58,400 nt of DNA from an uncultured Phascolarctobacterium sp. (GTDB lineage Bacteria > Bacillota > Negativicutes > Acidaminococcales > Acidaminococcaceae), in contig CALCHC010000112.1 of the NCBI GenBank assembly GCA_937901335.1, positions 1 through 58,400 of the forward strand, read 5' to 3'. Of this stretch, positions 25,872 to 33,132 are shown one piece after another; positions within the stretch are counted from its first letter, which is position 1; the number at the start of each line of letters is the position of its first letter. The translations under genes and the position numbers were made by a program. The notes under the pieces were generated by a model, which was not told the DNA's origin, made no database searches, and saw nothing but the letters and a program-made list of their open reading frames with translations.

Positions 25872-25933
25872 TTAGAGCCTGCCCAATCACCGTTCGAAAA
25901 AGCTTTTTCATTGAAAGGGTACAAGCTCTAAGA
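25872..25933 (-). ncRNA. Structured leader element upstream of DUF1934-argS-pyrG
   Basis: On the minus strand UUAGAGCUUGUACCC (about 25919-25933) can pair with GGGCAGGCUCUAA (about 25873-25885), giving a roughly 13-bp stem with a 2-base bulge. It encloses a perfect 14-base palindrome (GAAAAAGCTTTTTC) as an inner hairpin. No T-box sequence and no U-run follow, so it is not an obvious terminator. Unassigned regulatory RNA candidate. Confidence 0.45.
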
Positions 25934-25940
25934 AGAATTT

Positions 25941-25971
25941 GTTTCATTTTTTACAACTCGAAAAATGAAAC
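25941..25971. repeat. 11-bp inverted repeat between divergent genes
   Basis: GTTTCATTTTT (25941-25951) and AAAAATGAAAC (25961-25971) are perfect complements around a 9-base loop, just downstream of the minus-strand promoter at 25988-26016. Possible operator or first hairpin of the leader. Confidence 0.7.
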
Positions 25972-25987
25972 ATCCATATCCTACAAT

Positions 25988-26016
25988 ATTATATAGCAGG
26001 CAAAAAAAGCCGTCAA
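25988..26016 (-). promoter_or_regulatory. Promoter of DUF1934-argS-pyrG
   Basis: TTGACG (26011-26016), 17-base spacer, perfect TATAAT (25988-25993) on the minus strand. Predicted leader of about 130 bases. Confidence 0.85.
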
Positions 26017-26077
26017 GAAAATTGCGGTGCAAGTCATAATGATAATTTTGTATACTTTATTTTAACTTGTTAAAAGC

Positions 26078-26107
26078 TTGTAATGTTTATGCTTTTTTGT
26101 GTATAAT
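26078..26107 (+). promoter_or_regulatory. Promoter of putP
   Basis: TTGTAA (26078-26083), 18-base spacer, perfect TATAAT (26102-26107), 30 bases ahead of putP. Confidence 0.7.
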
Positions 26108-26136
26108 ATTGTTATCTATAATGTGGAGGGCTTCTT

Positions 26137-27588
26137 ATGAATTTAGTTGAAGTTGGTGTATTCGTCCTGTACTTGGCTGGCTTGCTTGGTGTAGGCGTTT
26201 GGTTCTTTATTAAAGGTAAAGACGATGGCGAAAAAGGTTATTTCTTGGGTGGTCGTCAAATGGGCCCATGGGTAACTGCGCTTTCCGCTGGTGCTTCTGA
26301 TATGAGTGCGTGGGTTTTAATGGGTTTGCCCACTTCCGTTTACGCTCTTGGTCTTGGTCAAATGTGGATTGCCGTAGGTTTGGCACTTGGTTATACAATC
26401 AGTTGGATATACCAAGCTCCTCGCTTACGCACCTTCTCCATCGTGGCTAATGACTCCATTACCATTCCGGAATATTTGACCCATCGTTTCTTATCTAAAT
26501 CTCGAGCATTACAAATCGTTTGCGCAGTCGTATTCTTGGTAGCTTATACCATTTATTCCGCTTCCAGTATTAAAGCTTGCGGCACCTTGTTCAACACCGT
26601 AACCGGTCTTGAAACTGAAATCGCAATGTACTTGGCAGCTTTCATCATTATTGCTATTACTTTTCTGGGCGGTTTCAGTGCAGTTTGTTGGACTGACTTC
26701 TTGCAAGCACTGTTAATCTTCGGTGCAATGCTCATCGCTCCGCTTTTTGCTTATGCATTCGTAGACGCAAGCAAAGCAGCAACTATTCCCGCAGAATTCT
26801 GGAATCCCATGTCCAGCTGGAAAGATATAGTTTCCGGTTTGGGTTGGGGCCTTGGCTACTTTGGTATGCCTCACATCATCGTTCGCTTCATGTCTTTGGA
26901 CAAACAAAGTAATATGAAAAAATCTGCTACCATCGCAGTTGCTTGGACTACTTCCGTAGTAGTATTCGCTGGCGTAATCGGTGTTGTAGGTCGTATGTTC
27001 TTAGGCTTTGACGAAACCATCAATGGTAACTCCTTGGTATTCATCACCATGGTTCGCACCATTTTCCCGGCGCTCTTGTCCGGCTTGTTACTTTCCGCAG
27101 TATTGGCAGCGTCCTTGAGTACTGCTGACAGCCAACTTTTGGCAGCAGCTTCTTCCTTCGCAAGTGACGTTTACAAACCCATCCTGCGTAACAACAAAGT
27201 TACCGACAAAGAAATGCTTTGGGCTGGTCGTATCGTTGTAATGGTTGTTTCCGTAATCTCCGTATTCATTGCAGCAAGTCCTAACTCCGGTTCCATTATG
27301 AGCCTGGTAGCAAATGCTTGGGGCGTGTTCGGCGCAGCATTTGGTCCTGCAATTATGCTCAGCTTATTCTGGAAACGCTTTAACTACACCGGTGCATTGG
27401 TTGGCATCATCGTAGGTGCAGTTGTGGACATCGCTTGGTTCACCTACCTGCCCCACCTTGGCATTTACGAAATCATCCCCGGTTTCTTCACCGGTCTTGT
27501 AGCAGCAGTACTTGCAACCCTCTGCACTCCTGCTCCTTCTCAAGACGTTGAAGAGCTGTTCGACAAAGCAGTTAATTATCAAGACTAA
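26137..27588 (+). CDS. putP: Sodium/proline symporter
   Basis: 483 residues, about 13 membrane helices of the SSF (solute:sodium symporter) family. PutP-typical segments: GYFLGGRQMGPWVTALSAGA, SDMSAWVLMGLPTSVYALGL, LGWGLGYFGMPHIIVRFMS and LAASLSTADSQLLAAASSFA, the last two containing Na+-site residues. Imports proline with Na+. GGAGGG lies 8 bases before ATG. It stands alone between its own promoter and a shared bidirectional terminator. A proline role is inferred from family; closely related members can carry other solutes. Confidence 0.9.
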   Translation: MNLVEVGVFVLYLAGLLGVGVWFFIKGKDDGEKGYFLGGRQMGPWVTALSAGASDMSAWVLMGLPTSVYALGLGQMWIAVGLALGYTISWIYQAPRLRTFSIVANDSITIPEYLTHRFLSKSRALQIVCAVVFLVAYTIYSASSIKACGTLFNTVTGLETEIAMYLAAFIIIAITFLGGFSAVCWTDFLQALLIFGAMLIAPLFAYAFVDASKAATIPAEFWNPMSSWKDIVSGLGWGLGYFGMPHIIVRFMSLDKQSNMKKSATIAVAWTTSVVVFAGVIGVVGRMFLGFDETINGNSLVFITMVRTIFPALLSGLLLSAVLAASLSTADSQLLAAASSFASDVYKPILRNNKVTDKEMLWAGRIVVMVVSVISVFIAASPNSGSIMSLVANAWGVFGAAFGPAIMLSLFWKRFNYTGALVGIIVGAVVDIAWFTYLPHLGIYEIIPGFFTGLVAAVLATLCTPAPSQDVEELFDKAVNYQD

Positions 27589-27601
27589 TAAACTAAAAAG
27601 C

Positions 27602-27637
27602 AAAATCTCCCTCGAAAATTTTCGGGGGAGATTTTTT
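27602..27637. terminator. Bidirectional terminator between putP and mocR-like gene
   Basis: Long stem AATCTCCC(T/C)CGAAA with its complement, flanked by A- and T-runs on both sides, lies between convergent genes and can serve both. Confidence 0.92.
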
Positions 27638-27640
27638 AAT

Positions 27641-28729
27641 TCACTTTAACAATTTTCTTTTTTGGCGCCGCACTCTATTAATGTGTCGCTCATAATTACC
27701 GCTTTCAATCAGCTCAGTTAAAACATACTGCATAAAGGTAGACACAGTGCAAGCAATGAAACCAACTTTTTCTTCAAAAACAGGAACTAATACTTTCGGT
27801 AAAACCATATACGCAACCCTTAAAGATGGGGATATGGTTTGAGAGAAAGTATTCATATAAATAACATTATCTTTAGTTGCCAAAGAAAACACTGTGGCTT
27901 CTGCTTTGCGCTCCACCGAAAACTCTGATTCAAAATCATCTTCTATGATATATCTGTCACCAACATTTACCCAACTGATATACTCTTGCCGTTTTGACAA
28001 AGAAGCACTTACACCACTGGGAAAACTGCGGTAAGGAGAGATATGCAATACTTTAGCTCTTGCTAGCTGCAAAGCTGCGCTTTCTATACCATCAGAAGTA
28101 AGTTTTAATTTCTCAACATTGATACCTTTTGACAAATAAACTTGTTCAATCTTTTGGTAAGACGGGTCTTCAATAGCATAAATACAATTTTTCCCTAAAA
28201 CTTCCGTTAACAAACCATAAAGATATTCAGCGCCGGAACCAATTATAATTTGCTCTACATTTGCATTAATACTTCTGCTCCGAACTAAATATTTTCTAAT
28301 GGCTTCGCGAAATTCAACACAACCAAAATTAGGTGATAGACTTAAAATATCTGCACCTAAATCAGCGGTAACTTTTCTAATTGTCTTAGCCAAAACAGAA
28401 AACGGAAACTTCACTCCAACAGAAGTAGACCCTACTCCGGCAATCTCATAGTGATTAGGTTCTTTGGGAGCAGATACAAAACCGTCTTCACCACGAAATC
28501 TAACGAAATATCCACTACGCTGTCTAGCCTCAATATATCCCTCATCACATAACAAAGTATAAGCATGTTCCACCGTAGTTATGCTTATTCCAAGTTCTTC
28601 TGCTACTATTCTTTTAGACGGCAACTTACTATTAAACTGATATACTTCATTTATGATATCGTCTTTTATTTGGTTATACACTTGCAAGTATGCAGGAACA
28701 TGTGTCCCTTTTAAAATTTTATAGTTCAT
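27641..28729 (-). CDS. GntR/MocR-family regulator, C-terminally short and lacking the PLP lysine
   Basis: 362 residues. A GntR winged helix (10-75, LPSKRIVAEELGISITTVEHAYTLL in two parts) is fused to an aminotransferase-like domain (IIIGSGAEYLYGLLTEVLG, EDPSYQKIEQVY, YIIEDDFESEF). In MocR proteins a lysine in the YxGTFSKxLxPxLR block binds pyridoxal phosphate; here the block reads YMNTFSQTISPSLR, with Gln in its place, and the HQFPTG-type loop reads YRSFPSG. The protein also ends about 100 residues short of the usual 460. It may be a cofactor-free repressor or a decaying gene. Divergent from an ECF S component, its likely target. Confidence 0.8.
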   Translation of the reverse strand: MNYKILKGTHVPAYLQVYNQIKDDIINEVYQFNSKLPSKRIVAEELGISITTVEHAYTLLCDEGYIEARQRSGYFVRFRGEDGFVSAPKEPNHYEIAGVGSTSVGVKFPFSVLAKTIRKVTADLGADILSLSPNFGCVEFREAIRKYLVRSRSINANVEQIIIGSGAEYLYGLLTEVLGKNCIYAIEDPSYQKIEQVYLSKGINVEKLKLTSDGIESAALQLARAKVLHISPYRSFPSGVSASLSKRQEYISWVNVGDRYIIEDDFESEFSVERKAEATVFSLATKDNVIYMNTFSQTISPSLRVAYMVLPKVLVPVFEEKVGFIACTVSTFMQYVLTELIESGNYERHINRVRRQKRKLLK

Positions 28730-28757
28730 CTGGATATATAAATTTCTCCTAATCTGG

Positions 28758-28806
28758 TTATTTTAAGATTACAACAATGATTGTATGCTAACAATATCTT
28801 AAATAA
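28758..28806. promoter_or_regulatory. Inverted repeats in the mocR-like/ECF intergenic region
   Basis: TTATTTTAAGAT (28758-28769) is nearly complementary to ATCTTAAATAA (28796-28806), and a perfect ACAATGATTGT lies between them (28774-28784). Candidate operator of the adjacent regulator. Confidence 0.4.
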
Positions 28807-28820
28807 AGGAGATGGTAATA

Positions 28821-29339
28821 ATGAAAGAAACCAAAGAAAAAGGCACTGTTTGGCTGTGCGTTACCGCTATGTTTATGGCATTCAACATCGTCCTCAGTTC
28901 TTTTGGGGTACCTGTTCCCGGTGGTAGGCTCTACTTAAATGACATTGTTATTTGTACAGCAGCATTAATATTAGACCCTATGGCAGCCTTTATCGTTGGC
29001 GGTGTCGGTGCTTTTATTGGCGATTTTCTTTTTTATCCGGCACCAATGTTCGTTTCACTAGTAACACACGGCTTACAAGCAATTGTTATTTCATACTTTG
29101 CCCGCTACACTTTCAAAAACAATCCTGTCTTTGCATCCGTATTAGGTGTAGTTTTAGGAGCAATCATCATGGTAGTTGGCTACACTCTTGGCAGAGCTTT
29201 TATTTATGGAACGCCGGAATATGCTATTTTAAAAATGCCTTACCAAATCTTACAAGCAATCCTCGGCGCAGGAATAAGCATACTTTTATATTGGAAATGT
29301 AATCTCCGTCAACACTTTATACAAATCTTAAAGAAATAG
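28821..29339 (+). CDS. ECF transporter substrate-binding (S) component
   Basis: 172 residues, about six membrane helices. The pattern VPVPGGRLYLNDIVICTAAL, LDPMAAFIVGGVGAFIGDFL and VSLVTHGLQAIVISYFAR fits the riboflavin/HMP-type S components formerly called DUF1393. S components bind a vitamin and use a shared EcfAAT energising module encoded elsewhere. Substrate unknown: the neighbouring PLP-type regulator hints at a vitamin B6 compound, the nearby thiC at a thiamin precursor. No riboswitch precedes it. ATG at 28821 is set 9 bases after AAGGAG. Confidence 0.8.
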   Translation: MKETKEKGTVWLCVTAMFMAFNIVLSSFGVPVPGGRLYLNDIVICTAALILDPMAAFIVGGVGAFIGDFLFYPAPMFVSLVTHGLQAIVISYFARYTFKNNPVFASVLGVVLGAIIMVVGYTLGRAFIYGTPEYAILKMPYQILQAILGAGISILLYWKCNLRQHFIQILKK

Positions 29340-29348
29340 TCTTTGGAA

Positions 29349-29377
29349 GGACGAGCAATAAAACGCTCGTCCTTTTT
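29349..29377 (+). terminator. Terminator after the ECF S component
   Basis: Eight-bp stem GGACGAGC/GCTCGTCC with an 8-base loop, followed by TTTTT. It also sits 7 bases past the convergent thiC stop and may serve both strands. Confidence 0.88.
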
Positions 29378-29384
29378 ATCTTTA

Positions 29385-30683
29385 TTATTTCTTTTTATGT
29401 TCTTCCAAATATTTGCCTACAATTTTTACGGCACAATATTCTCCACACATAGAGCAGGCTTCTTCGCCTGTTTTGTTTTTCTTAAAACGATATTCCCTCG
29501 CTTTTACAGGGTCTATTGCCAATGACAACTGCTTTTCCCAATCTAGATTCTTTCTTGCCAGCGCCATGGCATTATCCCACGCCCAAGCTTCTGTGTTTCC
29601 TCTTGCCAAATCTGCAGCGTGGGCAGCAATCTTAGAAGCAATTACGCCTTCACGCACGTCTTCTATATCAGGTAAGCCTAAATGTTCCGCAGGAGTAACA
29701 TAACATAAAAAGTCAGCACCACTTACCGCTGCCAAAGTTCCGCCAATGGCACTGGTAATATGGTCATAGCCGGGAGCAACATCTGTAACTAAAGGTCCAA
29801 GTACATAAAAAGGAGCTCCGTGACAAATACGCTTTTGTAATTTCATATTGGTTTCAATTTGGTCATAAGGCATATGCCCAGGACCTTCTACCATCACCTG
29901 CACGCCACGTTCCCAGGCTCTTTGGGTAAGTTCTCCCAAATTTAACAGTTCTTGAATTTGCGCTCTATCCGTTCCATCAGCCAAGCATCCCGGACGCAAG
30001 CCATCTCCTAAGCTAATGGTAACATCATATTCTTCGCAAATATCTAAAATTTCGTCGAAGTGTTCATATAAAGGATTCTCCTCACCATTGTGAAGCATCC
30101 ATCCCGTAATAAAACTACCGCCACGACTTACCACATCCATAATACGACCTTCATCGGTTAGAGCTTTTAATACATTACGGTTAATACCGCAATGGAGCGT
30201 CATAAAATCTGCACCATCTTGAGCTTGCATACGAATTACGTCAAATAAGTCTTCCTTAGTCATTTCTACTACAGCACCGTGTTTCTGAATTGTCTCCACC
30301 GCAACTTGATAGATAGGAACAGTACCAACCATTACATCAGAAGCTCCAATTATAGCTCTACGCGAAGCAGTAATATTTCCTCCAGTAGATAAATCCATAA
30401 TTGAATCTACCCCTGCAGCAATAGCCGCATGTAACTTTCCAAGTTCTGGTGCAAGTTCAGGAAAGCTATCAGATGTCCCAATATTTGCGTTTACTTTTAC
30501 ACGCAAACCTGCCCCAACACCGCACGGCTTTAAATTCTTATGATTAACATTACAGCAAATAGCAATAGTTCCTTTTGCAACTCCCTCTCTGATAAATTCA
30601 GGACTTAAATTTTCCTCTCGTGCTACAAATTCCATCTCCTTAGTCACTACACCTTGTCTTGCAAATTGCATTTGAGTTGTCAT
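29385..30683 (-). CDS. thiC: Phosphomethylpyrimidine synthase
   Basis: 432 residues. Radical SAM enzyme that rearranges aminoimidazole ribotide to hydroxymethylpyrimidine phosphate for thiamin. The C-terminal 4Fe-4S motif CSMCGEYC (CxxCxxxxC) and EGPGHMPYDQIETNM and YHITSAIGG-type sequences (YDHITSAIGGTLAA) identify it. This is the short anaerobe form without the extra N-terminal extension of E. coli ThiC (631 aa). It is controlled by a TPP riboswitch with terminator at 30731-30884. No other thi genes are adjacent. Confidence 0.96.
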   Translation of the reverse strand: MTTQMQFARQGVVTKEMEFVAREENLSPEFIREGVAKGTIAICCNVNHKNLKPCGVGAGLRVKVNANIGTSDSFPELAPELGKLHAAIAAGVDSIMDLSTGGNITASRRAIIGASDVMVGTVPIYQVAVETIQKHGAVVEMTKEDLFDVIRMQAQDGADFMTLHCGINRNVLKALTDEGRIMDVVSRGGSFITGWMLHNGEENPLYEHFDEILDICEEYDVTISLGDGLRPGCLADGTDRAQIQELLNLGELTQRAWERGVQVMVEGPGHMPYDQIETNMKLQKRICHGAPFYVLGPLVTDVAPGYDHITSAIGGTLAAVSGADFLCYVTPAEHLGLPDIEDVREGVIASKIAAHAADLARGNTEAWAWDNAMALARKNLDWEKQLSLAIDPVKAREYRFKKNKTGEEACSMCGEYCAVKIVGKYLEEHKKK

Positions 30684-30730
30684 AATTTAACCTCCTCCAT
30701 TTTAAAAGCTCTTGGTACTTCTAAATAAAA

Positions 30731-30759
30731 AAAGCTGACTCCCGTAGGAAATCAGCTTT
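30731..30759 (-). terminator. Riboswitch-controlled terminator before thiC
   Basis: Stem AAAGCTGA/TCAGCTTT with a 13-base loop, followed on the minus strand by a U-rich run, between the TPP aptamer and thiC. Its loop UUUCCUACG is complementary to CGUAGGAAA in the aptamer (30802-30810), giving a 9-bp antiterminator. Confidence 0.88.
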
Positions 30760-30794
30760 TATAAAATAAAGTTATAGATTGAATCCATAAAATG

Positions 30795-30884
30795 TTCTCG
30801 CTTTCCTACGCCGGTATTATCCGTATAACAGGTTCAAAGGGTCGGACTTTCGTCCTCTCAGCTTATCGCGCCCCTAGCGTTATT
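30795..30884 (-). ncRNA. TPP riboswitch (THI element) of thiC
   Basis: The minus strand shows the aptamer signatures in order: CUGAGA, ACCCUUUGAACCUG, and GGAUAAUACCGGCGUAGGAAA, bounded by an outer CGCU/AGCG helix. Binding of thiamin pyrophosphate should favour the terminator just downstream. Confidence 0.96.
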
Positions 30885-30892
30885 TTTATTCA

Positions 30893-30922
30893 ATTTTAAA
30901 TTTGGCAAGCTTCCCCATACAA
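30893..30922 (-). promoter_or_regulatory. Promoter of the thiC riboswitch transcript
   Basis: TTGTAT (30917-30922), 18-base spacer, TAAAAT (30893-30898) on the minus strand, inside and overlapping the end of the tetR gene; the start would fall right at the aptamer. Confidence 0.5.
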
Positions 30923-31570
30923 GAAGCGATCTACGATAATCTTGGCAGCAGCTTCTGTGGTAAGCTCGTCCTTATATTGGCGAATGTGGTGGAAAATCCC
31001 CATGGCAACCCCAAAAAACAGATGACTACCTGCGATACGAGCATTACCGGATTTCAAAGTTCCTTCCTTCATTCCGTCCACGACAATCTTATACAAAATT
31101 TCAAATTCAGAAGTCAACAGATTATGATAGCGCAAGAAACGCTCTTTAACTTCATCACTAACTGTATCTTCACTGTAGCGAGAAATAACTTGCGCATTAT
31201 CCTCAGCATCAAAAACAACTGTACAATGAGTGTCATTAAGCATTTCATAATAAATAATCTGCCACAAAGCACAGTTCTTTTGGTAAAACTCAACCATTAC
31301 CTTAAAATAGGCGGTGAGCTTGTCTTCAAGCTCACTTTCACTTTCAACAGCTACACGCAAAGCATCTACAAACGGTTCATTTTTAGCAGAAACCAATTTG
31401 TAAAAAAGCTGCTCCTTGTTTCCAAAATATTTATAAACAGTACCCTTACCTACATCAGCCAAAGAAATAATTTGATCCAAGGTTGCCTTTTCATAACCAT
31501 ACTTGGAAAAAATTTCTTCTGCTGCGATTTCTATTCTCTTGTCCTTTGATAATTTGGCATTTATCTGCAC
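30896..31570 (-). CDS. TetR-family transcriptional regulator
   Basis: 224 residues. The helix-turn-helix is at about 10-55 (IAAEEIFSKYGYEKATLDQI, LADVGKGTVYKYFGNKEQLF); the ligand domain follows and is not recognisable by subfamily. Start GTG at 31570 lies 7 bases after AAGGAGG; a longer reading from 31594 would include the ribosome site. Divergent from korDABC about 200 bases away, so it probably controls that operon and itself; palindromes lie in front of both genes (31591-31601, 31679-31692). Confidence 0.88.
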   Translation of the reverse strand: MQINAKLSKDKRIEIAAEEIFSKYGYEKATLDQIISLADVGKGTVYKYFGNKEQLFYKLVSAKNEPFVDALRVAVESESELEDKLTAYFKVMVEFYQKNCALWQIIYYEMLNDTHCTVVFDAEDNAQVISRYSEDTVSDEVKERFLRYHNLLTSEFEILYKIVVDGMKEGTLKSGNARIAGSHLFFGVAMGIFHHIRQYKDELTTEAAAKIIVDRFLYGEACQI

Positions 31571-31590
31571 GATTTTACCTCCTTCAAAGC

Positions 31591-31616
31591 ACACTTTGTG
31601 TCTAAATTTAATTATA
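31591..31616 (-). promoter_or_regulatory. tetR -10 box with downstream palindrome
   Basis: Minus-strand TATAAT (31611-31616) with a weak -35, followed 10 bases on by the palindrome ACACTTTGTGT (31591-31601), which would overlap the transcription start. Confidence 0.45.
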
Positions 31617-31678
31617 CCTACATTCGGAAGATATTACCAGTTTGTGAAAAAATTTTATTTCAAATCCCTCCGAACTAC

Positions 31679-31707
31679 TTTAATATATTAAAAATATTTC
31701 ATATAAT
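31679..31707 (+). promoter_or_regulatory. korDABC promoter with palindromic -35 region
   Basis: TATAAT at 31702-31707; the -35 position is occupied by a perfect 14-base palindrome TTTAATATATTAAA (31679-31692). A regulator bound there would compete with RNA polymerase; the divergent TetR protein is the natural candidate. Confidence 0.45.
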
Positions 31708-31774
31708 ATAGATAAGGCTATTATGCTTTAAAAAGCAATCAATTTTAACTTTTCTTGACAAGGAGGAAAATTTA

Positions 31775-31957
31775 ATGAGTCTGAAAATCATTACCGAACG
31801 TTGCAAAGGCTGCGGTATTTGCGCTGCGTTCTGTCCTAAACAAGTACTCGCATTAAGCGAAATTGAAAAAATTGAAGCTGTAAACGAAGAAAACTGCATT
31901 AAATGCGGTCAATGCGAACTGCGTTGCCCTGACTATGCTATTTTTGTAGAAAAATAA
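31775..31957 (+). CDS. korD: 2-Oxoglutarate:ferredoxin oxidoreductase, ferredoxin (delta) subunit
   Basis: 60 residues with two 4Fe-4S motifs: CKGCGICAAFCP and CIKCGQCELRCP. Carries electrons from the TPP subunit to free ferredoxin. AAGGAGG precedes ATG. First gene of korDABC, 18 bases before korA. The presence of this subunit fused into the operon distinguishes it from two-subunit forms. Confidence 0.92.
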   Translation: MSLKIITERCKGCGICAAFCPKQVLALSEIEKIEAVNEENCIKCGQCELRCPDYAIFVEK

Positions 31958-31975
31958 GCCAAAGGAGTGAACTGA

Positions 31976-33115
31976 ATGTCTAGAATTTTACTGCTCCAAG
32001 GCAACCAAGCAGTTGTCGAAGGTGCTATCGCCGCTGGCGTTAAATTTTTCGGCGGTTATCCCATTACCCCTTCCACTGAAGTTGCTGAATCCTTAGCAGA
32101 AAGACTGCCCCTCGTTGGCGGTAAATTTATCCAAATGGAAGACGAAATCGCTTCCATGGGTGCAATCATTGGCGCAGCTTTGACCGGCAAAAAAGTTATG
32201 ACCGCAACCAGCGGCCCCGGTTTCTCTCTGAAACAAGAATTGATTGGCTATGCTTGCATGGCAGAAATCCCTATGGTTATCGTTAACGTACAACGTGTAG
32301 GCCCGTCTACCGGACAACCTACCTCCCCGTCCCAAGGCGACTTGATGCAAGCTCGTTGGGGTACTCACGGTGACCACTGGCTGATTGCTCTGACTCCGGC
32401 AAGTGTTCCTGAATGTTTTGACTTAACCCTGCGTGCGTATGCGCTCAGCGAAAAATATCGTGTTCCCGTAATTCTCTTGATGGACGAAGTTATCGGTCAT
32501 ATGCGCGAAAAAATCGAGCTTCCTGATAACTATGATGAAATCCCCCAAGCAGAACGCAAACAACCTACCTGCGCTCCGGAAGAATTCAAAGCTTATGCAG
32601 CTGATGAAAGCCTCGTTCCGGCAATGCCCGCTTTCGGCAGTGGCTATCGTTGGCACGTAACCGGTCTTGTTCATGACGAAACCGGCTTCCCCAAAGGTAC
32701 TGCAGCAGCAACCAAAGAAGCAGCTGACCGTCAATACCACAAACTTTATGACAATTTGGAAGACATCGTTCAAGTTGAAGACTATCGTATGGAAGACGCA
32801 GAATATGCTGTTGTAGCTTTCGGCGGCGGTGCACGTACTGCTTATGAAGCTGTTGACCGTGCTCGCAAAGAAGGCTTGAAAGTTGGTTTGGTTCGCCCCA
32901 TTACCATTTGGCCTTTCGCTGAAAAACAAATGAAAGCTTTGGCTGACAAAGTTAAAGGCATCATGGTTCACGAATTGAACTGCGGTCAATACGTTCTGGA
33001 AGTAGAACGTGCAGTAGCAGGCAAAGTTCCCGTAACCAGCTATGCTAAATACGATAACGAACCGGCAACTCCTGCACAGCTGCTGGCAGAAATTAAGAAA
33101 GCTATGGCACTATAA
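31976..33115 (+). CDS. korA: 2-Oxoglutarate:ferredoxin oxidoreductase, alpha subunit
   Basis: 379 residues. Pyrimidine-binding and transketolase C-terminal domains: LQGNQAVVEGAIAAGVKFFG, GYPITPSTEVAESLAERLP, QMEDEIASMGAIIGAALTG and RVGPSTGQPTSPSQGDLMQA are typical of KorA. Anaerobic oxidative decarboxylation of 2-oxoglutarate to succinyl-CoA, or the reverse reductive carboxylation. 2-Oxoglutarate is the likeliest substrate by subunit pattern, but other 2-oxoacids cannot be excluded. Confidence 0.92.
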   Translation: MSRILLLQGNQAVVEGAIAAGVKFFGGYPITPSTEVAESLAERLPLVGGKFIQMEDEIASMGAIIGAALTGKKVMTATSGPGFSLKQELIGYACMAEIPMVIVNVQRVGPSTGQPTSPSQGDLMQARWGTHGDHWLIALTPASVPECFDLTLRAYALSEKYRVPVILLMDEVIGHMREKIELPDNYDEIPQAERKQPTCAPEEFKAYAADESLVPAMPAFGSGYRWHVTGLVHDETGFPKGTAAATKEAADRQYHKLYDNLEDIVQVEDYRMEDAEYAVVAFGGGARTAYEAVDRARKEGLKVGLVRPITIWPFAEKQMKALADKVKGIMVHELNCGQYVLEVERAVAGKVPVTSYAKYDNEPATPAQLLAEIKKAMAL

Positions 33116-33132
33116 GAGAGGAGAGAAGAACT

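Noticed and set aside
25852..25981. T-box riboswitch for argS
   Set aside because: The leader lacks the AGGGUGGNACCGCG box, a specifier loop and a terminator; the fold seen is of another kind.
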